Shown here piece by piece: positions 53,018 to 60,000 of a stretch of 60,000 nt of DNA. Numbering within the stretch: the stretch's first letter is position 1; each line of letters starts with the position of its first letter. The notes under the pieces were generated by a model, which saw only the letters and a list, made by a program, of their open reading frames with translations, searched no databases and was not told the origin of the DNA. The translations under genes and the position numbers were made by a program. The stretch is from Takakia lepidozioides. Its lineage: Eukaryota; Streptophyta; Takakiopsida; Takakiales; Takakiaceae. The stretch lies in the NCBI GenBank assembly GCA_030704615.1, contig CM060734.1, forward strand, positions 9,736,001-9,796,000, read 5' to 3'.

Positions 53018-55100
53018 GCCTGCGCCCCTGATACCGAATCCACCGATGAGGCTGAGGCTGTAGGGAGTGCGGCCCTTCCCAAAAACTCTCTGGTCCTCCG
53101 CAGCTCCATTCTATGATTTTCCTCCTCCTTATCCATGTCCAGCCTCATAGGGAGCAGGGTGAAGGTGCTTCGCAAAGCATCACGTGTTCTGATCTTGAAT
53201 CCCCCTTGACCCCATACCCTGATCAGTGCAGTTTCATTAATCCAGAGAGCTCCGGGAGGGGCAGGGGTATGATACACCTCTGCCTCTTCCAGGAGGGCGA
53301 GGATGTGAGTGGAAGGCTTAGTTGTGAGGCCAGGGTGGATTTCCTTGTAAGAACCCTAGGTGATCGTGGAGTATATAGTGACTGAGATGCGTCCTGAAGA
53401 ATTCCTTGATTTTTGTTGTGATCATCGGGTGTGGGTCACTGTTTGGCGGGCATGTGGCAATGAATGCTTTAACATCAGGCGTGGTGATCCACAGAGACTC
53501 CAGACATTCAATGTTACCCGAGGAGATGAGTATGGATGGTGGCTCACCTCTTCTAAAAATCAGTGGGGTTACACAAGAAGCCCTTGGGATATCATCGGAG
53601 TCCAACTGTGAGCACCCTCCCAAAATTAGTTTGGGGTAGGTATTTAGCCTTGTGAGGCACAATCTGGCCAGGATGGGGTTACTGGCGATGCCTGTCAACA
53701 TTTCTTTGTGGATACCCCGGGGGTCGAGTTCTGGTTTAAGGCCTGCTCCCCGAGGGTTTGACTGTTTAGCTTGTCCCTGCTCAATGCACTTCTGTTTACC
53801 CTTGCGGTCTGCCTCATTCAGTTGTGCCTTCCCTGCTTCGAGATGCATTGGATCTGATGATTGGCCTTGCTTCTTAGTCCATCTCGGTGTTGGGCTGATT
53901 TGGAGGAGGTCTGTGTTGTGAATCTCCCTGCCTGATGTGATTTGAGCCTTAGCCAGTGGCTGGGGATCCTTCCTTCTCCATTGTGAGTTGGTCGGCGACG
54001 GTGTCCCATATTTCCCCCCCATCCCTGGGGATCTTTTCCTCTTTCCTGTTGGGCAGTCTGCCTTTATGTGGCTTGTTTTGCCACAGTTAAAGCAGGCAGT
54101 TGAGGGTGAGTCTTCCAGCAGACGGATTGTGAAATAATTGCCCTTTTCATAGATGGGAAGCCTGACAAAGTCAGGGAGGATGTCCTCCTCTGGCATCAGG
54201 AGCACCATTTTTGCAAATCCATTGTCATTTAACCTTGATGCTATTGTGGCATGTTTCCATGCCGGGTGTTTCTTTATGCTATCAGTGCACATTAAAAGGA
54301 TCAAACACCCCCAAACATCCCAGGTATGATCCGAAGTGGTTGGCGATATCGAGAATGTTGAGCAGGTACTGGTCCGGGATAAATGGCAGGGATACAATTC
54401 TGGGTCCCCACAATTTTCCATTCTGGTGGCCCATCTTTGCCGACGATGGAAAAATATTAACATTAAACCCCAGGAGATGTGGATTAATCTGGAGGGCTTT
54501 GGTGGCAGCCTCCTGCGTTTCAAATTGAAAGGAGAAGAATCCCCTACCTTTAGCATGACAGAAATGATGCTGGAGATCCCCTCCCCCCCCCAAATGTCTG
54601 ATTGCCCAGTCTCTAACAAAGGATCTTCCTACCTTCTAACCCGGGAAGTGGACCAGGATGCCATTGTCTTCCATGTTGGCCACCCTGTTGGTGAGATCTG
54701 GGATGTCCATCGGAATCAACTGGTGGTCCCTACCAAGCGCCTCCTGCGAGGTAATGAGCTCGTCCGTTACTGGGTCCTCTTCGACATGGTTTTTGGCTCA
54801 ATTGCTTCACTGTGATGTCTTGCAGGTGGGAGCAAGAGCATGGGCGTCATTGCGTTTCCAGTTGACTGCGCTGGTGGTGGGCCTCGCTGGGCAGCTGTGC
54901 GGGCGGGCGGAAGGGGAGCTGCGACTGGAGCGTTTGACTGTAGCATTCTCTCACCGACAGAGGATCGGGCTTGATGCGCAAGGTTCCAGAGGTTGGGTGA
55001 AAAGTTGTCGCGAAGTGAAAGCGTGTGGGCCCCCTGTGTGACCCTCTTCCCCGGGCCCGACTCTTTCCTCTGAATTGAGCCTGGCTTGGAGGATCCACGG
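53018..55100 (-). pseudogene. LINE ORF1 (DUF4283-like region, CCHC knuckle)
   Basis: A minus-strand frame starting MDPPSQAQFRGKSRARGRGS at 55098 is basic. Then in shifted frames come DIPDLTNRVANMEDNGILVH, a TAG, GRGFFSFQFETQEAATKAL, LWGPRIVSLPFIPDQYLLN (DUF4283-like), and the long frame 53318-54619 with ACFNCGKTSHIKADCPTGKR, a CCHC zinc knuckle. A run of Cs on the plus strand at about 54586 causes one shift; another joins at about 54290. ORF1 proteins coat LINE RNA. ORF1 lesions indicate an old copy. Confidence 0.8.
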
Positions 55101-55792
55101 AGGTGGAAGTACTGGGGTCTATTAACCTTGAGGTCTTACAAATGAGGACTCAGAAGGGTAGACGATCGCAAGCTGGATGGTACTGGGTAGCTGTGAGAAG
55201 AGAGTGAGAGTGAGAGTGAGGTTGATGGGTTAGAGAGCGCGGGAGCTAGCTAATTTGGAATCGTTAGTTAATTAGTTTCTCCCTGTGCAGCTTCTTCATG
55301 GAGCCGACTTGAGAGTAGAGGCAGCTGCTTGACGTGAAGGGTCGTAAATAATGGCGGCCGCTAGATTTACATTGCCGACCATACCATTGAATGATTGCTG
55401 GTTGAAGAAGTCGGATGAAGAAAGATGAACTAAACAGCTAAGGCAGTCGGCAGTAAGGAGGAACACACTAGATCTTGGAGTGCAGATGTATTTGGGGTGT
55501 ATTGGGAATCGAACTGAGGTAAGGGTCGCCTCCACGCCCTCCTTGGTGGAGCCTAGCGACGATGGAGCCGATTTAAAAACGGGAAAATGGTGGTGAGGTA
55601 AAAGGAATCAGGAGAAATAACGCAACCTATGGATAGAAAGCTAAGGATGAGTAGAACTTGAAAATGACGAGATACGGCTCAACGGGATGGGTCCTCTAAG
55701 GAGAAAGGGAGAGATCTGAAGGAAAGAGACGAAGCGACCGTTGGGCGCCGCTCCGCCATCGCCCTCCCCTCCCAGGTATCTTAATTAGATTT
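55101..55792. other. LINE leader or intergenic, no gene
   Basis: Contains GTGAGAGTGAGAGTGAG short repeats near 55200-55222. A minus-strand ORF 55296-55535 is not supported by any domain. Confidence 0.4.
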
Positions 55793-55905
55793 TCTAGAAT
55801 TGTTTTATTAGAAATTTTAGTATTTAATTCTGAAAAATAATGATGATATCCCAAAGCCTCTAAATGAGGATGATGTATATTAGAGAAAATAGGCCCAGTC
55901 TGGCC
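55793..55905. repeat. Deletion derivative of the 5258-5460 repeat
   Basis: TTTTATTAGAAATTTTAGTA, TTTAATTCTGAAAAATAA and then TGATGATATCCCAAAGCCTC match both ends of the left copy, with about 110 bp missing at the AAATAA junction. The break joins short direct repeats (AATAA), as in replication slippage. Confidence 0.85.
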
Positions 55906-56401
55906 CAATGTTTAGTATAAATTAGTCCATACCTCTCATTCCTTGATGTTTGTAGTCTATATAAAAGTGCATTTCGGTAGCTTTCAAAAATGGCACCCCT
56001 AATGTGTTTTTTTTTTTGCTATTACTTAGGTGTATATGATGTTTTTTTAGTCCATATGGTTTTTCATGTGTAACATTGCAGTTCATAAGATTCAACTTTA
56101 AGAGTCCATAGCTCTTCCATAGATGATCATTTTTACAATAAAAATGCTGGAGTATGTCTCTACTGTAGTTACAAATCTTAGACCGCATAAACTTGTATGA
56201 AATATTGAGTTGTGATTTTACCATAAAAGATACCATGAATGGAGGTCACTGCAGAAATTGCCATGTTACGCAATTTTTTGTCCACCGTAGCCTGTAACTA
56301 CCCAGGTGGCGAACCTGACTTGGGATGTGGAGAGGTTTATCTCCACGTGATGTGCAAGAAAGCTCGTCTTCTTCTGATCGAGATTTCCAAGGTCTTTCTC
56401 G
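55906..56401. other. No recognisable gene
   Basis: Only a 104-codon minus ORF with Lys/Asn/Ile-rich composition (55922-56236), not convincing. Confidence 0.4.
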
Positions 56402-56513
56402 CCGCCATAGCTCTAGTGCTTGAGATGGAGTGTGGGTGAGGTTTGTATGGTGGAGTCCTTTAGCAAAGGTGCCGTTGGCTTGACTTATATAAAGTGATAG
56501 AGTGGATTCATCT
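56402..56513. repeat. Dispersed repeat, second copy of 39015-39130
   Basis: Shares the ordered blocks listed for the first copy and lies in the same orientation. The next roughly 60 bp differ. Confidence 0.75.
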
Positions 56514-56835
56514 TTTTTCACCATTTCCGTATCATTGTGGCATAGCTTTTTATGGCTATATGCTAGGAAGTGTGGTTGGACAACGATGCGTGTTGTGGCA
56601 CAATGTTTAGGTGCACGACAGTTTTTTAGACTCCTTAGTGTAGGAAGAAATGAACCGATGGTTGTGGCTCATGTAAACCACCTCACCCTGCAGATGCCAC
56701 AGTCGTTTTGATACCTCGAGCCAAAAAGATACCTGGGTAAATTTATGTCCCACAACTTTCTCTTGGGAAATCAAAGTATGCAGCGGTAAGTACTTCTCAG
56801 GTTTGTTGGGGACACACAGTCCCACCCTCTTTTGA

Positions 56836-57484
56836 TCAAACATTGAAGCAGGAAAAAATTACATCATCCCTGGACGAAAACCGAAAGTTGTCATGAGCTA
56901 GGCCCGTAATGGCCTCTTCCCAAGTGAAGTCACCAGAATGCAGCGTCTCGTCCCACTCTGGACGAACGTTCGTTAATGCAGCTGTCGAGCCACATTTGAC
57001 AAATTCCCAAAGGTAAAATGGACTGAGAACAGTAGGAAAGCGGAAGCTCTTAAGCCTCCCGGGTCGGTCTTTCGTCACTACAAAGGTGGGTACTCCCAAT
57101 TTTGCCCAAGAAAGCAATCCACCCGCTTCTAGGCGTTTCCGAGCAGCAGTTAACGGAACTCGCTTGGCGATTTCTTTGGCATGAAAGACCTGCCCACATA
57201 TGTTCTCTGCTTGAAAACTTCTATTTTTTCATACCATCGTCTTGCTTCAGCTTCAGTTTTCACAGCTTTGCAGGACTCATCAATTGCCGTATGCTCAAAC
57301 CTCTCAATCCAATAGTTAGAATGAACATCAAGGGGTATTTCGGCCCGAGGTTTTCTCACAGGCAGCTCCCCACCATCAACATCAGCTCCGGGGGTGTCTG
57401 ATCACGCACCACCTCCAAGAAGACGGATTCGAAGGTAGCAATAGTTTCGTTCTTAGCAGTAGCGTCGTTGGAGCTAGAAGCCAT
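56836..57484 (-). pseudogene. Unrecognised broken gene starting MASSSNDATA
   Basis: The minus strand starts at 57484 with MASSSNDATAKNETIATFES and VFLEVVRDQTPPE. A run of five Cs then shifts the frame to DVDGGELPVRKPRAEIPLDV and HSNYWIERFEHTAIDESCKA, and after a stop (FR*) the next fragment is LLSWAKLGVPTFVVTKDRPG and GDFTWEEAITGLAHDNFRFS, ending CFNV. The pieces are protein-like and collinear, so they look like one gene broken by a homopolymer indel and a stop. No domain is recognised; a mobile-element gag or hypothetical host protein is possible. Confidence 0.4.
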
Positions 57485-57589
57485 TGACGCTCAAGGGTAG
57501 AAGAAAGTTAGATTCTCCAGGTACTAGCAATGTGCAACAATCAGGAGAAGAACAAACATGTACTAACGCTGCCATCACTACAACAAACT

Positions 57590-58010
57590 CCGACTTTTAC
57601 GACTGCCACTTTTGGCCAGTCGTGGCATATCTATCTGCAAAATGCCAATTGCAGTCGTCAATGCCAATGAAGCTAGCCCAAAGTAATATACGTGACTACG
57701 TGATTCTTCGACTTGCGGATCTGCGGTCAAATACAGTTGACTGGATGCATTGAGATGGTTGATACGACTACGAATCATGTCCAACACTATACTAAGATGA
57801 CGTGGGCATTCCAATGTATGACTGCATGACTGTACGACTACACGTGTTGAGTGTGAGATGGTACATATGACTAATAGTCATATACATGTCTATGACTGGA
57901 TGACATGTCATAGCCATATATTACTACATGACTGTGACTATGATGTCATGTTGTACTGTATATATGACTATGATTAGACATGTCAAATTTGGTTTTGTGG
58001 ATGTAATTGA
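57590..58010. repeat. Degenerate ATGACT / TATGACTA short repeats
   Basis: ACTATGACTGGATGACATGT, TGACTGCATGACTGTACGAC and similar mixtures recur with no fixed unit. This is a simple-sequence region; ORFs inside are unreliable. Confidence 0.6.
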
Positions 58011-58416
58011 GATCACCTGTCAATTGCATATCTTTTCAGTGACACATTGTGTCAAAAAGTCAATGACAAAAATATTTTGAAGTACATATATTTCATACGT
58101 CTTGATTTACAAATTTTAAGATCATACTTTGTGATATGATTACAAACTGTGGATAGTTTTGTTTAAGAAAACATGTTTGTTACGGAATATGTATGAACTT
58201 AATACACACGTGAGATCTGATGATATTTTCGCCCGATTCAGGCAACGCCAGCTTATATATTTTAGAATGCAAAGTGGTTGCTATGCAGTGATGAAGTAGT
58301 CTCTTGGTAAGTGATGGCAGCAGTAACCACATGGTGTAGTGTTTGATTCTTGATAGATGACTGTGTCACCCTAGAGTGTGCGAGCTATGTCACCCCGTTG
58401 TTTGGTGTAACTTCTC
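58011..58416. other. No recognisable gene
   Basis: AT-rich, with scattered GTGTCACC/TGTGTCA motifs near 58370-58400 that resemble those of the following duplication. Confidence 0.35.
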
Positions 58417-58864
58417 GTAATATATATTATACTTAGTCAACTCTCATGACACCAGGTGAAAATTACACCAATTGGAGTGACACTCCCTTCAGTGTCACTC
58501 TGGATGATGTCACCCAGTCTGTGTCACTCTCGAGAGGGGGTGGGGAATATTTGATATGTGTGAGACCTGCGTACTGTGCAGTCAGAGATTGCACTTGTGC
58601 ATTAAGTTCATTGTTAATGTTTCTTACTAGTATCTAAATGGTAATATATATTATACTTAGTCAACTCTCATGACACCAGGTGAAAATTACACCAATTGGA
58701 GTGACACTCCCTTCAGTGTCACTCTGGATGATGTCACCCAGTCTGTGTCACTCTCGAGAGGGGGTGGGGAATATTTGATATGTGTGAGACCTGCGTACTG
58801 TGCAGTCAGAGATTGCACTTGTGCATTAAGTTCATTGTTAATGTTTCTTACTAGTATCTAAATG
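58417..58864. repeat. Exact 224-bp tandem duplication
   Basis: Units 58417-58640 and 58641-58864 appear identical, both starting GTAATATATATTATACTTAG and ending CTAGTATCTAAATG. Each holds the hairpin GAGTGACACT(N6)AGTGTCACTC at 58475-58500 and extra GTCAC motifs. The 63-codon ORF in each (MTPGENYTNW...) is duplicated but not supported as a gene. Confidence 0.98.
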
Positions 58865-60000
58865 GTAATCCTACATCAAATAAGACTAAATTACAGGATA
58901 AGGTAGTGACATGATAGGACATGGACATGAAAATGCAAATATCATGTAACACATCCAAAGGTGCCAGTAGAGGGGGCCGTCGCAATATGAATTATATTTT
59001 ATTTGAGATTACAAACTGGATGTTCCAATTTACATCATTATAGAATTTCAAGTGCAAACAATTTTGTTCGGATTCTCTAAGTCATTCGGTTAAAAAGATG
59101 TTGAAAAGATTCTATTTCTAAAACTTGATCACCTTATAAAAGACTCAAAATAGTATAGTACTAATGTTGCAGGCTGAAGAAAGGCATAAGCTATTCAACA
59201 GAAAAAAAATAGAACAAGGCAAGTTTTGGTTTTGGATGTCTATAGTCCAAGTTGTGAGCAACGCTCACAAAAAAGTCTAGCTCTAAGCTCTAAACTACAG
59301 TTGCAATGTAAATCCTCTTTGGTTTCACAAATAATAATAACAATAATACATAATCAAGTACCCTTTGAGAAGATTTGATGATTTAGATATCAGAAATAAA
59401 ATACCATGAAAAATCATAATTTATTTTAAATGTTTTCTCTGTAACTCTAATATTTAGAGTTATATAGAATAAATTAGACATTAAGATACAAACATTTAGT
59501 AAACAAATATTTATCCTCAAAAAATTATTTTGTAAAAGGTTAAAAAAAATTCAAGCTTCATACTACACACCAAAAATCATTAAATTTGGTATTGATTTTG
59601 GACAAGCCCCGTTCCAACATTTACTAGAAGATAGTTTTTTTTTCTCTTTCAATTTCTGGTAAGAGGCGACGGCACACCATGTTAACTTAGTTGTGTGGTT
59701 TTGATGAGTAGGATACAGTTGTCTGCAAGTGCCAACGGGCGAAGGCAAGGGCATTGGAACCATCGCAATCTATACCCAAACATGCAAACAAAATAAAACG
59801 GTGTGCATGCACAAGACCGACTCGTCATTCCAGTGTGATGTTAGTAGCATTTTAGGTAGTCTCCCTTTGTAGTTAGAGCCGCATTCTCATCAGCTAGCTA
59901 GATATAGGCCATAGGCAATGTGTATGTGGGCTGATGACACTTGGCCATATATGACAGGATTGGTAAAATCCAAATATAGCTAAATACGCAGCGTAACCGG
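58865..60000. other. AT-rich, no recognisable gene
   Basis: Mostly A/T-rich sequence with no domain or repeat that I can support. It is cut by the window end. Confidence 0.4.

Overview
The window is nuclear DNA of a land plant. The evidence is a six-exon gene with clean GT-AG introns, a CYP710 (sterol C-22 desaturase) relic, a legume-lectin receptor kinase, plant-type LINEs (DUF4283-like region plus CCHC knuckle, endonuclease, reverse transcriptase), Copia and Ty3/Gypsy relics, and a transposase-like family I associate with mosses, lycophytes, ferns and conifers. I lean towards a large, repeat-rich genome of a non-flowering land plant, but the sequence does not settle the species. Only one protein gene looks intact. 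Most of the rest is decayed mobile DNA, two decayed host genes and several families of tandem or palindromic repeats.

Layout. 1-7.4 kb: an unrecognised open fragment, a 0.7-kb-arm inverted repeat carrying two differently damaged copies of one lysine-rich ORF, a LINE fragment split by an AT-rich repeat and a tandem array. 7.4-17.3 kb: a MITE-like foldback element, then the intact gene, a PHD-finger protein of about 1,961 residues in six exons. 17.3-21.5 kb: gene-poor DNA with low-complexity minus-strand ORFs. 21.5-24.5 kb: a CYP710 pseudogene followed by a Copia relic, both minus strand. 24.6-27.2 kb: tandem repeats and an array of GGTGTGC(N6)GCACACC palindromes. 28-31.5 kb: degenerate repeats and a Gypsy gag relic. 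31.5-38.3 kb: a second, inverted gag copy, a broken transposase-like gene, and satellite blocks built on a roughly 30-bp palindrome centred on GGCGCC. 38.3-44 kb: tandem repeats and unrecognised ORFs. 44.3-45.5 kb: a second Copia relic. 48.8-50.8 kb: an L-type lectin receptor kinase with one frameshift and one stop. 51.1-55.1 kb: a nearly complete minus-strand LINE that loses its 3' part. 55-60 kb: dispersed repeats, a broken unknown ORF and an exact 224-bp tandem duplication.

How it fits together. The PHD gene probably acts in chromatin reading or RNA-linked nuclear regulation. CYP710 (membrane sterol synthesis) and the lectin kinase (cell-surface perception) are inactive as read here. The most unusual structure is a set of palindromic repeats in which unrelated arm sequences share the same GGCGCC centre. 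In one family that centre is exchanged for another six-base palindrome, TTCGAA. One satellite family is embedded in, and moves with, transposon-derived modules. Several relics carry apparent CAG-to-TAG or CGA-to-TGA stops, the pattern expected from deamination of methylated cytosines in silenced plant DNA.
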